A stretch of 64,000 nucleotides of DNA, taken from positions 620,001 through 684,000 of the forward strand of contig OX621256.1 of assembly GCA_951640165.1 (NCBI GenBank). The letters run 5' to 3'. The notes under the pieces were generated by a model that was not told the DNA's origin, did no database searches, and saw only the letters and a list, made by a program, of their open reading frames with translations. Below are positions 31,774-41,597 of the stretch, one piece after another; the first letter of the stretch is position 1; each line of letters begins with the position of its first letter. This DNA is from Pseudoips prasinana (taxonomy: Eukaryota; Arthropoda; Insecta; Lepidoptera; Nolidae). The position numbers and the translations under genes were made by a program.

Positions 31774-31977
31774 TGTGATGTATGACTAAGTGTATATTGA
31801 ACTTTCCGTATATGGTGTACGCGTGCAACCTAGTTATTGTATTTGTACCTAGCTCATAAGATCATTTATTTTAATAATATACTTTCATACGTTAAACTGA
31901 CCGGTTGTCTTTTCATTTATTCGCCTTTACATAAATGTAGTAATCTACCTATTACCCGTGAAGCACGTCTAGCTTCG
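31774..31977 (+). repeat. 5' LTR
   Basis: 204 bp starting TGTGATGTATGACTAAGTGT and ending ACGTCTAGCTTCG, identical to the 3' LTR by base-by-base reading. It should supply the promoter. The exact 3' edge is uncertain by a few bases because the end is not a standard CA. Confidence 0.92.
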
Positions 31978-31979
31978 TA

Positions 31980-31997
31980 TGGCGACCATGCCAGAAT
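31980..31997 (+). promoter_or_regulatory. Primer binding site
   Basis: TGGCGACCATGCCAGAAT begins two bases after the LTR. TGG at the start pairs with a tRNA CCA end. TGGCGACC is the type I recall for tRNA-Arg primed insect elements. Confidence 0.6.
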
Positions 31998-32041
31998 CTT
32001 TAGTGTTTCAGTTTTTCAGGATATAATAATTAAAATTTATA

Positions 32042-32290
32042 ATGGGCAGTCAAGTATCCAAGGAATTCAAAGAGGAGGTAATAATTGCCCAGCAGGGACA
32101 AGGAAATAAAGCGAAATCCAGTATGTCTGAGAGCGATTACTCTATGGAAATGCGATATATGATGGTTGCAGTTATTGTAATGTGTGCTATTTTCTTGGCG
32201 TACAACTTATGGAAAAAAGTACATAAATGCCTTACCAAGAAGATCGAAAGGCAAGCGACGGGTATTGCTTTGCAGCGAGTTTCAGTGTAA
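32042..32290 (+). CDS. Small membrane protein ORF upstream of gag
   Basis: 82 residues, starting MGSQVSKEFKEE. Gly2 and Ser6 fit an N-myristoylation signal. A Gln/Ser-rich stretch follows, then a single hydrophobic segment, MMVAVIVMCAIFLAYNLW (about residues 40-57), and a basic tail with Cys (KKVHKCLTKKIERQ). It lies between the primer site and gag, in the leader of the genomic RNA. The layout suggests a lipid-anchored, single-span membrane protein. No enzyme motif. Its frame is intact while gag is not. I recall similar short MG..S-plus-membrane frames in some insect gypsy elements but cannot name a family. Confidence 0.65.
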   Translation: MGSQVSKEFKEEVIIAQQGQGNKAKSSMSESDYSMEMRYMMVAVIVMCAIFLAYNLWKKVHKCLTKKIERQATGIALQRVSV

Positions 32291-32579
32291 TAGGACCCGG
32301 CTAATAACTAACGATGTGGAGAAATTTGGACAAGTGACGAATAAGTGCAAATGGTGACAAATAAATTCTGTAAGTGAACTTTATATTAATTATCTTTAAG
32401 TATTTAGGATACTTTCCGTTATGGTTATTTTTTTTTTACAAAACGTAATATTTTATTTTATAATATGTTTTACTGTTTTTCAATATATAGAGCTAATGTT
32501 AGAATTACAAAATATATATGTGCAGTTGGTAGATATAAGAACTTATTTTAATTAAAATTGGATCGCATCGGCGACAGAA

Positions 32580-33928
32580 TAGTGAAGCTGCGAATAAACA
32601 ATTTCAAAAAGCAGTAAAGATTTATAAGAAGTATACCGGAATATTTGACATATATGTTAATAAGGTAGAAAAAGCCGAAATATCGTTAAGCGATGTTGAT
32701 TTACACTTGTCAAATAAGATAGACTCGATTTATGCTGATATAGAAAGTTTAATGATGAGTATATAGCAGCGAAACCAAGACTACCAAACCCAATTTTGAT
32801 TTGAGAGTGGCGGTTAGTCTATTACCAATAATGGACGACACCGAAAAAGTTACTTTACAAAGACGGTCACCGTAGCCTAGTTGGTAGTGCTCCTGCCTAC
32901 GAAGCTGGTGATCCTGGGTTCGAATCCCGGTAAGTGCAAATATTTGTGTGATGAGCACGAATATTTGTTTCTGAGTCATGGATGTTTTCTATGTATTTAA
33001 GTATTTATCTATCTATACAAGTATGTATATCGTCGCCTAGTACCCATAGTACAAGCTTTGCTTAGTTTGGGGCTAGGATGAGCTGTGTGACATTGTCCCA
33101 AGATATTATTATTATTATTAATTGACGCAATAGAATTATATTCGACTATGATTTTAGATACGGATGCGTCACTTCTCATAAAATATGTTTTAAAAACTAG
33201 GCTATCACATAGTGCAAAATTGCGTTTGGCAGATTCATATGGTTCTGTTGACGAAATGGTTGCTGAAATGAAAACACATCTTTTAACAAAAAAATCGGAC
33301 ACCGCGTTACAAAAAAAGTTGCATACCGCTTATCAAGGTGGTAGGTCTATAGATCAGTATGGGAAAGACTTAGAGCAACTGTTTGTGGATCTAACAATTT
33401 CACAAGCCGAGGGCAAATCTGAAGCATACAAGATATTAAAACCCTTAAATGAAAAACAGGCTATTCAAAAATTTGCCGACGGGTTGCGAAATGAGCGGCT
33501 TAGTACTGTCATTGCTGCGCGTAATTATAGTTCATTAAAGGAAGCTATACAAGGTGCTAAAGATGAGGAGGTAAATATGCCTTCCACATCAGGACAGATA
33601 TTTTCAGCTCGAGGTAGGATGTTTAATAATAATAGGGGTTACCCAAATAATGGATACCGAGGGCAGAGTGTTTCGAGGCGCCACTACACCGTTTCGCGGA
33701 AAACCATTTTTCAGGAACAACATAAATAATAATAGGACATTTTACGATTCGTCGTATTATCGTAGTAGCGGTCGGGGTCGTGGTAATTTTTCAGGCCGTA
33801 GTAGGTCCCGTGGATATAATAGCCAGCAAAATTTCAATTCGAAAAAACATCATGTCAATGTGACACATGAATCGCAAGATAGTTCTAAATCGGAGGAAAC
33901 CGAAAAGTTTCAGTTTTTTCGCGACTAA
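32580..33928 (+). pseudogene. gag: Gag, broken
   Basis: Gag would form the particle and package the RNA. Visible pieces are an N-terminal coil-like part (IYKKYTGIFDIYVNKVEKAE) ending at an in-frame TAG at 32764; a piece in another frame (LRVAVSLLPIMDD) just before a SINE at 32864-33121; a capsid-like part resuming at about 33124 (SHSAKLRLADSYGSVDEMVA, KFADGLRNERLSTVIAAR); and an RG-rich tail in a third frame (SSGRGRGNFSGRSRSRG) ending at 33928. No CCHC knuckle is present; the RG-rich tail probably binds nucleic acid instead. A one-base shift near 33655-33668 separates the capsid-like part from the tail. At least one stop, two frameshifts and a SINE make it non-functional. Confidence 0.8.
32864..33121 (+). 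mobile_element. tRNA-headed SINE, family D, inside gag
   Basis: GGTCACCGTAGCCTAGTTGG, then B box GGGTTCGAATCCCGGTAAG, GATGAGCACGAATATTTG, TTTGGGGCTAGGATGAGC, and an (ATT)n tail. It is the only copy of this family here on the plus strand; others at 41598, 44846, 55515 and 61130 are reversed. Clear target duplications were not read. Confidence 0.9.
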
Positions 33929-36383
33929 TTACATATTAACTTATAGGAATATGAACTCTATACATCTGTATATCGATGACTATATGTGTACATGGCTCAT
34001 TGATACCGGAGCATCATTGTCTGCTGTGAAACAAAGCGTGATTCACGCATCGAGCGAGTTTATTCGCCCTAAGACGACACACATAAATGGTATTGGTGGT
34101 CAAATTACATCTACTGGGTGCATAGAGTTGATATTACGTAACGAAAATAATGAATCATTTACACATGACTTCTACATTTTTAACGATTTGCCATTAAATG
34201 TAGACGGAATTATAGGACAAGATTTTCTATCAAAATTTAATTCTCTAATTAATTTTGAAAATCAAACATTAACGTTACAAAATAGTGAGGGAATTCCGAT
34301 TATTTTACCTGTACAGTTATATTCGATAGGAAATACAAATGATAACGCATGTATAAAGTTGCCCGCGCGATGTGAAATTCAAGTAGATATTCCAACTAAT
34401 AGGACAGGTGATTGTGTAGTAATTTCAAATGAGATTTGCGAAGGTGTATTTTTAGCTAATTCGATATGTAAGAGTAAAAACGGTAGGGTGACCATGCGTA
34501 TTATGAACACACGGGAAACTGATGTTAATTTACGTTGTTTTACACCAGAAATTCGTGATTTAAAAGAATATCATTGTTATTCGTTTAATAGAATAGTAAA
34601 TAACGCGGATAGGGTAAAATCTTTGTTTTCTTTGCTTAATCTTAATTATTTGATTAAAGAAGAGGAGACTTCTATAGCAAATATTTGTGCAAAATTTGCG
34701 GATATTTTTCATTTACCCGGGGACAAATTAAATACAACAAACTTGTATGAACAAAAAATTCATTTAAAAGAAAATATTAGTCCCGTTTATAAAAAACCTT
34801 ATCGTCTTCCACATTCTCAAAAAGCAGAAATAAATAAACAAATAAAACAAATGTTGGAAAATGACATTATAGAGGAGTCGACGTCTGAATGGTCGAGCCC
34901 TTTACTGATTGTTCCGAAAAAGACTGATGCTAGGGGTGAAAAAAAGTGGCGTGTTGTGATTGATTATAGGGGATTGAATGAGTGCATACAAAATGATAAT
35001 TTTCCACTACCAAACATAACCGAAATTTTGGATTCTTTGTCAGGGGCTATGTATTTCAGCCATTTAGACCTTAATCAAGGCTATTACCAAATTAAATTAG
35101 ACCCAGAGAGTCGTAAATACACTGCATTTTTAGCTGACAAGGTATATCAAATGAAACGCCTTCCTATGGGCTTAAAATTAAGTCCGAGTGCGTTTACTAG
35201 AGCGATGACTGTAGCACTATCGGGTTTAAATTACGAAAAGTGCATTGTTTATTTAGATGACATAATAATAATGGGTAGAAATTTGCAAACACATAATAAA
35301 AACCTAATTGACGTTTTTACAAGGCTTCGAGACGTAAATTTGAAGTTAAATCCATTAAAGTGTACATTTTTGAAGAAGGAACTTTTGTATTTAGGTCACG
35401 TGGTAACACCAGAGGGTATAAAGCCAGATGAAAATAAAGTTAAAGTTTTACAAAATTATCCGATTCCGAAAAATGCAGACGAGGTCCGTAGATTCGTTGC
35501 ATTTGCAAATTATTATCGGAAATTTATTCCGAATTTTGCTAAAATTACATTACCTTTAACGAACTTGACAAAAAAATATATAGAATTTAATTGGAGTAAG
35601 GAATGTTTACATGCGTTCGAGACATTGAAAAAAGCGTTAATTAGTCCTCCATTATTACAATATCCAAATTTTTCAAAGGAAAATGAATTTATTTTGAATA
35701 CCGATTCATCGGGGTTTTCGATTGGGTGTGTGCTAGCAAATGGAGACAAAAAACCGATAGCATATGCTAGTCGCCCACTAAACAAAGCGGAGCGTAACTA
35801 TCCGATAATTGAGAAAGAGCTTTTGGCGATAGTTTGGGCTGTTAAGTACTTTCGCCCTTATTTATATGGACGCCGGTTTAGGGTTATCACGGATCATAAA
35901 CCGTTGATTTATTTATTTAACATGCGCGACCCTTCCAGTAGGTTAACAAAGTTTCGATTATGTCTGGAGGAATATGATTTTGTAGTAGAATATATGAAAG
36001 GAAAAGATAATGCAGCTGCAGATGCACTATCTAGGATTGAATTGACGAGTGAAGAGTTGAAGAGCATGTATGAGTGTGTGATAGGGGTCATGACTAGAGC
36101 GCAATATAGAAGAATGGAAGAAGAGAAAAATGAAAATGTATTGACTGATAAGAGTTCCTGCAATGATCGGTCTGATCAACCAAGAGTTGCGGAAATTTTT
36201 AAAAAACCATATCATTTTACAGAGTTAAACTTTGATGAAAAATGTTTACACATACATAATAAACAAACCGATAATTGTTATAGTAGAAATAGGTACCTAA
36301 TATATTCACCGTCATTGTCATTAATATCGGTAAATCGAAGCTCTCGATCATGTTTCAAACGAGATTTGTTCGTGAGAGAGTAA
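33864..36383 (+). CDS. pol: Pol: protease, reverse transcriptase, RNase H
   Basis: 838 codons from the first Met (33867); the frame opens at 33864 and overlaps the end of gag by about 65 bases in the +1 frame, around a TTTTTT run at 33912-33917. So a frameshift fusion with Gag is likely. Numbering from that Met: aspartic protease active site LIDTGAS (D46); reverse transcriptase with WRVVIDYRGLN, LPMGLKLSPSAF and YLDD at 462-465; RNase H from about 608 with NTDSSGFSIGCVLAN (D613), EKELLAIVWAV, ITDHKPL and AAADALSR. A TAA at 36381 then cuts off integrase, although the same frame stays open beyond it. The enzymes in this part look intact. Confidence 0.9.
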   Translation, partial: HMNRKIVLNRRKPKSFSFFATNYILTYRNMNSIHLYIDDYMCTWLIDTGASLSAVKQSVIHASSEFIRPKTTHINGIGGQITSTGCIELILRNENNESFTHDFYIFNDLPLNVDGIIGQDFLSKFNSLINFENQTLTLQNSEGIPIILPVQLYSIGNTNDNACIKLPARCEIQVDIPTNRTGDCVVISNEICEGVFLANSICKSKNGRVTMRIMNTRETDVNLRCFTPEIRDLKEYHCYSFNRIVNNADRVKSLFSLLNLNYLIKEEETSIANICAKFADIFHLPGDKLNTTNLYEQKIHLKENISPVYKKPYRLPHSQKAEINKQIKQMLENDIIEESTSEWSSPLLIVPKKTDARGEKKWRVVIDYRGLNECIQNDNFPLPNITEILDSLSGAMYFSHLDLNQGYYQIKLDPESRKYTAFLADKVYQMKRLPMGLKLSPSAFTRAMTVALSGLNYEKCIVYLDDIIIMGRNLQTHNKNLIDVFTRLRDVNLKLNPLKCTFLKKELLYLGHVVTPEGIKPDENKVKVLQNYPIPKNADEVRRFVAFANYYRKFIPNFAKITLPLTNLTKKYIEFNWSKECLHAFETLKKALISPPLLQYPNFSKENEFILNTDSSGFSIGCVLANGDKKPIAYASRPLNKAERNYPIIEKELLAIVWAVKYFRPYLYGRRFRVITDHKPLIYLFNMRDPSSRLTKFRLCLEEYDFVVEYMKGKDNAAADALSRIELTSEELKSMYECVIGVMTRAQYRRMEEEKNENVLTDKSSCNDRSDQPRVAEIFKKPYHFTELNFDEKCLHIHNKQTDNCYSRNRYLIYSPSLSLISVNRSSRSCFKRDLFVRE

Positions 36384-37574
36384 GAGCAGATATGTAAACA
36401 AAATGATATAAAAGAATTATGCATAATTAGAAATAATGACAATAAAGAAATAATTACCGAGTTAGCACGTATTATTACGAAAATGAAAAAGTGGGAAGGT
36501 CCACGATTATGTATTATTAAAGGAGTGAGTAGAGTAGAAAATAAAGACGATCGTAAAGTTATTTTGAATGATTACCATATTTTACCCAGCAGTGGCCATG
36601 CTGGTATTCGAAGGATGACTAATAACATTAAAAGACTTTATTACTGGACAGGAATGGACCGTGACATAGCTAATTTTGTTAGAAAGTGCGAACAGTGTCA
36701 AAAACAAAAGTTCCATAAGCACACCCGAGAGCCAATGTGTATAACTACAACAGCGACGTCAGCATTCGACAAAATATATTTGGATTTGGTTGGACCGCTT
36801 AGTAAAGATTGTAATGACTATTGTTACATATTGACTCTTCAATGTGAACTTACAAAATATGTAGAAGCTTACCCGTTAATAAATAAAGAAACTCAAACAG
36901 TTGCCCGAGCTTTTGTTGACAATTTTATACTGCGTTACGGTATTCCACGCGAAATCGCGACAGACAGAGGTAGTGAATTCATCTCATCAACCATGAAAGA
37001 TACATGTCAATTATTGGGTATTAACTGTATTCAGTCAACAGCATATCACCATGAGTCGATTGGTTCTTTAGAAAATTCTCACAAGGCCTTGGGAGCTTTC
37101 TTAAGGATACAAACAGATAACCAGGCTCATATGTGGAGCAACTGGTTACAATATTGGTGTTTTTCGTACAACACAACAGTGCATTCTGAAACTAGATATA
37201 CACCCTTCGAACTTGTTTTTGGCAAATTATGTAACATTCCAAACAACCTTTTGAAAAATGTAGACCCAGTATATAATTTTGATGACTATCCCAAAGAATT
37301 AAAATTTAGACTACAAAAATCATGTGAAGATGCACGAAATAATTTAATTCAATCCAAAATTTGTAGAAAAACAAAATATGACAGACAATGTAATTCAGTT
37401 AAATATAATACTGGAGATTTGTTACTTTTAAGAAATGAAAATAGGGAAAAATTAGATCAAGTATATTTAGGTCCTTTTACGGTTATAGAAGAATTAGGCG
37501 TAAATGTTAAAATAATGCAAAAGGGAAAGGAAAATGTTGTTCACAAAAACAGAACTATTCCATTTTATATGTAA
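36384..37574 (+). CDS. pol: Pol: integrase, separated by one in-frame stop
   Basis: In the same frame as the upstream pol; the only break is the TAA at 36381-36383. The first Met is at 36483 (363 residues), and numbering starts there. Zinc-binding HHCC: H32 (YHILP), H39 (GHAGI), C69 and C72 (KCEQCQ). Catalytic D101 (IYLDLVGPL), D161 (ATDRGSEF) and E197 (GSLENSHKAL), with 35 residues between the last two, the DD35E pattern. The C-terminal part contains YNTGDLLLLRNENREKLDQV, the usual GPY/F-type region (YLGPFTV), and ends KNRTIPFYM. It would insert the cDNA into the chromosome. Without readthrough or reinitiation it would not be made as part of Pol. Confidence 0.9.
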   Translation, partial: EQICKQNDIKELCIIRNNDNKEIITELARIITKMKKWEGPRLCIIKGVSRVENKDDRKVILNDYHILPSSGHAGIRRMTNNIKRLYYWTGMDRDIANFVRKCEQCQKQKFHKHTREPMCITTTATSAFDKIYLDLVGPLSKDCNDYCYILTLQCELTKYVEAYPLINKETQTVARAFVDNFILRYGIPREIATDRGSEFISSTMKDTCQLLGINCIQSTAYHHESIGSLENSHKALGAFLRIQTDNQAHMWSNWLQYWCFSYNTTVHSETRYTPFELVFGKLCNIPNNLLKNVDPVYNFDDYPKELKFRLQKSCEDARNNLIQSKICRKTKYDRQCNSVKYNTGDLLLLRNENREKLDQVYLGPFTVIEELGVNVKIMQKGKENVVHKNRTIPFYM

Positions 37575-37841
37575 CGAGTTATAATATTATTGTGAAGAGT
37601 GTACATTTATAAGTAGTTATGCATATCTATTATTATGTTTAAAGTTGCTATGTTATTCATGCTAAGATTAAGACAATGTGTTATTATATAAACAGAGTAT
37701 CAAATATCCTTAGGTCTTTATGTACTCAGAAACTAGTTGTTAGAGTGATGATGCAATATGTATGCGTGTATTAATTTTAAGAAAAAAAAAAAATGTTATT
37801 GTAATGCCATTATTTTTTTTTTCTCAAAATCAGGGGGATGA
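37575..37841 (+). other. 3' untranslated part and polypurine tract
   Basis: No envelope frame. The purine-rich CAGGGGGATGA (37831-37841) directly abuts the LTR and should prime plus-strand DNA synthesis. Confidence 0.75.
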
Positions 37842-38045
37842 TGTGATGTATGACTAAGTGTATATTGAACTTTCCGTATATGGTGTACGCGTGCAACCTA
37901 GTTATTGTATTTGTACCTAGCTCATAAGATCATTTATTTTAATAATATACTTTCATACGTTAAACTGACCGGTTGTCTTTTCATTTATTCGCCTTTACAT
38001 AAATGTAGTAATCTACCTATTACCCGTGAAGCACGTCTAGCTTCG
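37842..38045 (+). repeat. 3' LTR
   Basis: Identical to 31774-31977 over 204 bp. It supplies the polyadenylation region. Confidence 0.92.
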
Positions 38046-38100
38046 AGAAACGTCGGAAAAATAACAAAATGTTAGTCGCGTTAATGCCTGTTAACAATGT
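38046..38100 (+). mobile_element. Older MITE, right part
   Basis: AGAAACGTCGGAAAAATAAC to GTTAGTCGCGTTAATGCCTG is the inverted counterpart of 31580-31640. Confidence 0.7.
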
Positions 38101-38112
38101 TTGGACTGATGA

Positions 38113-38155
38113 ACTTGTCAGGGTCGCTTTCGGCTGATATGATGATGATAATTGT
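38113..38155 (+). mobile_element. RTE LINE tail scrap
   Basis: GATGAACTTGTCAGGGTCGC and TTTCGGCTGATATGATGATG join two separated parts of the 9568-9930 family, so it is internally deleted. Confidence 0.55.
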
Positions 38156-39438
38156 TAATGCTCTTATACTGTGTAAACATGTATGTATATTATTAAAGTT
38201 TCGTATTCTGTATTATAATCCAGATTGGCTTTGTACTTCAGAAACTGGTCGGTGGCTCAACCTGTCTTTCTGATATGTTTTTAGTTAGTTTAGGAGTCCT
38301 TCACTGCTTTAGCGGACAATACAGGCGAGTAGGAGCTCAGCCATCTAAGATGTTACACTACAGTATGTAGCCAAAGCAAGAGCGCGACCGCTTTTGGGAT
38401 AGAATCTCAGCTCAAAGCGATTATTAACTTGAAAGGGTCATTTTGTGGAATAGTTGCCTAACTAAAGGGGTCATGGAAGACGCTGGTATTTGCGAATCTG
38501 TTTTATCTACATCATATGGAGCGTCTTTGAAACTAGATCCAATAATATACCCCCATATCAATTTACATCGATCTCACCCTCCCACCCTTGGGCACCCTAA
38601 ACACGATGTTATCGTATCGTACGATTGATAACTGTTTTATTAAGTCCTAAGTTGTTAAGGCAATGAAGCGGGTGGCTCTTCCAATTAAGAATTGGAGAGA
38701 GCTTTTCACAAAGTAAAGATGCCCCAAGCGTAACTTACGTCGGCTGTTTTTTTCAGAGTTTATATTTGTTTACAATATTTTACTTACGGTCTAAACTCCT
38801 ACGATATAGAAGCCCCAACAACCTAAGACCACCCATCAGCTGAGTTTACGCCTCGTGTAGACAAATGTCAGTTTGTCATCCGAGTTAACGCGTTATGCAA
38901 TACTTGCTGTAAACAGTTTCACTGCTTGTGTAAGACAAGCCACCTGTTAGTAATAAATAAAGAAATGTTTATAAAAAACACATCGCTGATTAATCGCTGT
39001 TAAGGTGTTTGTGCACAATCATCGCTACATAAGAACTGATATCGGCAGAGTTGTGCTCAGATTATCACCAGCACGTTTCAATGTTGTCTCATTGTGTGTT
39101 AACATTTCAAGTTCGTTTTTTTGTATTTAGACTGAGATTGGTATTGTGTTTTATAAACTAATTTGCCAATCTAATTGGTTACTCTTATTATCTACAGCCC
39201 ATATCTCATTACCAATACGTATCTGTGTTTGACATGAAGTTTACTGTCTACCACGCCTTCTTCACCAAATAATGGAAAGAAGTGAACGCGCGCCGAATAG
39301 TAGTCCCTTGACGGTTCGAACCGCGGTATATGTCGGAGTGTGTAAGGTGTCTAATAGCCAGGTTCATAAACTTTGTTCATAAATTAAATGTTTAATCGAA
39401 TTTTTTTCACACACTCCCAGTATTTAAATATATATAGA
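38156..39438. other. No feature recognised
   Basis: Single-copy-looking DNA. A 61-codon frame at 38443 has no motif. ATTGTAATGA-type LINE tails absent. Confidence 0.35.
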
Positions 39439-39439
39439 T

Positions 39440-39558
39440 ATGTACCTAGAAATAATTATGCTTACTTAATTATTCAACAAACATGTTCTGACTATTTACA
39501 AACGCTTTTTTAAACTCTACGTGAATAAAAACCTTTTCTATTTTTATTTTATTTTATG
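39440..39558 (+). mobile_element. LINE 3' end, family L
   Basis: ACCTAGAAATAATTATGCTT, CATGTTCTGACTATTTACAA, CTCTACGTGAATAAAAACCT, then (TTTTATT)n. 5'-truncated. Confidence 0.75.
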
Positions 39559-39902
39559 TTTTAAGTAAATCTTGATCACGTTGGATTTCATTCCTTAGTG
39601 CGGACGTGGTCTTTTTAAGATAATAAATAGTTGGGTTGAATTGGGTAATCGTAGATTTGATTCAGGATTGGGCAAAGTGTACGCCGTTTAGTCGTGTAGA
39701 AGTATGTATTCTACAGGAAAGAGGCGGAAAGTTGTAAAGTTTTCAATGTGTGTCAAGTGACTCATCCCAAACATGTAGGTCAATGGGTATCATAAAATAC
39801 CACACAGCTCATAAAGCCCATTTATAATTGGTTATTTGGTGTACATAAGATCTTCAATAGGACTTTGCCTTTATCAATTACAAGGGATTTAGTACAGCAG
39901 TA
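39559..39902. other. No feature recognised
   Basis: Nothing supported. Confidence 0.3.
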
Positions 39903-40035
39903 TCATCATGACCATCATATCAGCCGAAAGACGTCCACTGCTGGAAAGGCCTCAACTAAAGATTTCTACAATTGGCAGTCTTACACTACCCGCATCCAGC
40001 GGATTCCAGCGACCCTCGCAAGATCATCCGTCGAT
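39903..40035 (-). mobile_element. RTE LINE 3' fragment
   Basis: CATATCAGCCGAAAGACGTC, CAACTAAAGATTTCTACAAT and CGGATTCCAGCGACCCTCGC, the reverse of 9800-9900. Confidence 0.75.
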
Positions 40036-40090
40036 CTTTTATGGCGCTTGCTTGGTCTAGTCTTCTGGTTTACTATACAAGCAGGAAAAT

Positions 40091-40199
40091 CATCATCATC
40101 ATCATCATATCAGCCGAAAGACGTCCACTGCTGGACAAAGGCCTCCCCCAAAGATCTCCACAATTGCCGGTCTTGTGCTATTCGCATCCAGCAGTTTCC
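40091..40199 (-). mobile_element. Young 109-bp RTE LINE insertion with target duplication
   Basis: Exact 11-bp duplication AGCAGGAAAAT at 40080-40090 and 40200-40210. The insert begins (CAT)n, then CAGCCGAAAGACGTCCACTG, and ends in the CGCATCCAGCAGTTTCC area. Extreme 5' truncation. Confidence 0.9.
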
Positions 40200-40210
40200 A
40201 GCAGGAAAAT

Positions 40211-41597
40211 AGTCCCTTCTAATAGATTCCCAATCTCTCAGAGACAGAGGGACAGCCGCTTTGCAGTCTTATCCAGGATATACCCCTTGATTAGATACCA
40301 CTATGGACATGCCCCTTGTATTCCAGATCAAATTATAAAGGAATAAAATCATTAGACCGTGTATTCATAGTTGGGTGACTGGTACTCTACAAGCTATGGG
40401 AACTGTATGTTCTTAAAGGATATTTAAAATTTTCAGAGAGAACCTATTTTTATCGGTATTCTCTCCTTTTCCATAAATTCATTTGCACTAATATTGTTTG
40501 CCATAATCATCCCCGATCATAATATTTACTTGCACTATTATCATTTATACTAATAACGTTTGCCTTCACAACTCAACAGTGATAACTTTTATTTGCCATA
40601 AAATGACTTTCTATAACAACATATATCATAATAATTAGTTTCCATAAGTAACACATCTCATAATCGACTCTTGACATAATCAAAATTTGATATAATTATG
40701 AAAATAATACATAATATGGCTCCACTTTACATTAGGTGCCGTCTAGTTGGAGCTTCATATTTTTTTTGTATATAATTATTGTTTATGTAAACACATATAC
40801 AAAAACGCAAACACAGGAGCTGCATAGTTTTCGAGAAAAAAATTATCGTAAAGTTTAATTTTTATATGTATATTAATACTATATAACGTCTATAAATAGT
40901 CAAGAGTGCGTACATGATAGTCCTGCAAAAATGTACTTTTACGAAATAATTTGGGTTAGGTTAGGTTAGAACTGCGACCATTTAGCACGCGAAGGCAAGC
41001 GAGCGTAGCGAGCGCTAGATACTATTGTTGGTGAAAACCTCTACTATACTTTATACCCCCCCCCCTCCCGTAAACTATCTTTAACGCATGTGCCACAGAT
41101 CCAGCAGTACACAACTCTCGAAATTATTAACTAATCCAAAAAAATGCAAAATTTATTAAGAAATAGCTGTGATGCATACAAGATATGAACATGGTGCAAA
41201 ATGAAAGCGTCCATTATCTATATGAGTTTATCACCTATCGTCTCACGCTAGTAATATTTGCACACATGATATAGCGTGATTTTTTATCGGAATACATTAA
41301 AACTGTTCCACGAAATGTATGAAGTTCGTTCTGGTCAATGAGTATTTCCTGAAGTGTTCAATAGTTTAAGGGGAACGGAATTTTCACGAATCATAAATGC
41401 ACGGTTTTGAATTTGCAATAAATTTTAATGTGCTAGCTTTTGCGCAATGTTCCTATTGTGCATGTTTGTAAATTTCAACTGGAAATAGTTATAAATATCT
41501 CATTTACTCAGGAAATCATAAACAACACGGAGATTCTATTATGGGATTTTCAACACTAAAATGGTTTATTAGTCTCTCCACAAGAATTTTCTAATTA
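40211..41597. other. No feature recognised
   Basis: AT-rich. Includes a C run near 41055 (TACCCCCCCCCTCCC), a GGTTAGGTTAGGTTAG stretch at 40954-40969 and a GCGAGCGTAGCGAGCG palindrome near 40999. No gene. Confidence 0.35.

Larger units (their letters stand above)
31774..38045 (+). mobile_element. Ty3/gypsy-type LTR retrotransposon, no env
   Basis: Two identical 204-bp LTRs enclose, in order, a small membrane ORF, gag (broken, with a SINE inside), protease, reverse transcriptase, RNase H and integrase. Integrase after RNase H is the Ty3/gypsy order. No envelope-like frame lies between integrase and the 3' LTR. A primer site TGGCGACCATG follows the 5' LTR and a purine tract CAGGGGGATGA precedes the 3' LTR. 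The RG-rich Gag tail without a CCHC knuckle, and the primer site, recall the mdg1/412 group; that is inference. No clear target duplication could be read. Confidence 0.93.

Noticed and set aside
31774..31778. Target-site duplication of the LTR element
   Set aside because: Bases before the 5' LTR (TTGGT) and after the 3' LTR (AGAAA) do not match, and the LTR end is uncertain; no duplication claimed.
33009..33302. 97-codon minus-strand frame in the gag/SINE region
   Set aside because: Shadow of gag and of the SINE; no domain.
35513..36215. Minus-strand frames of 62-90 codons opposite pol
   Set aside because: Antisense shadows of the reverse transcriptase and RNase H coding region.
37575..37841. 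Envelope gene of an errantivirus-like element
   Set aside because: No open frame of useful length lies between integrase and the 3' LTR.
40954..40969. GGTTAGGTTAGGTTAG, resembling insect telomere repeat
   Set aside because: Only about three units, no longer array, and no subtelomeric context. Most likely chance or a tiny microsatellite.
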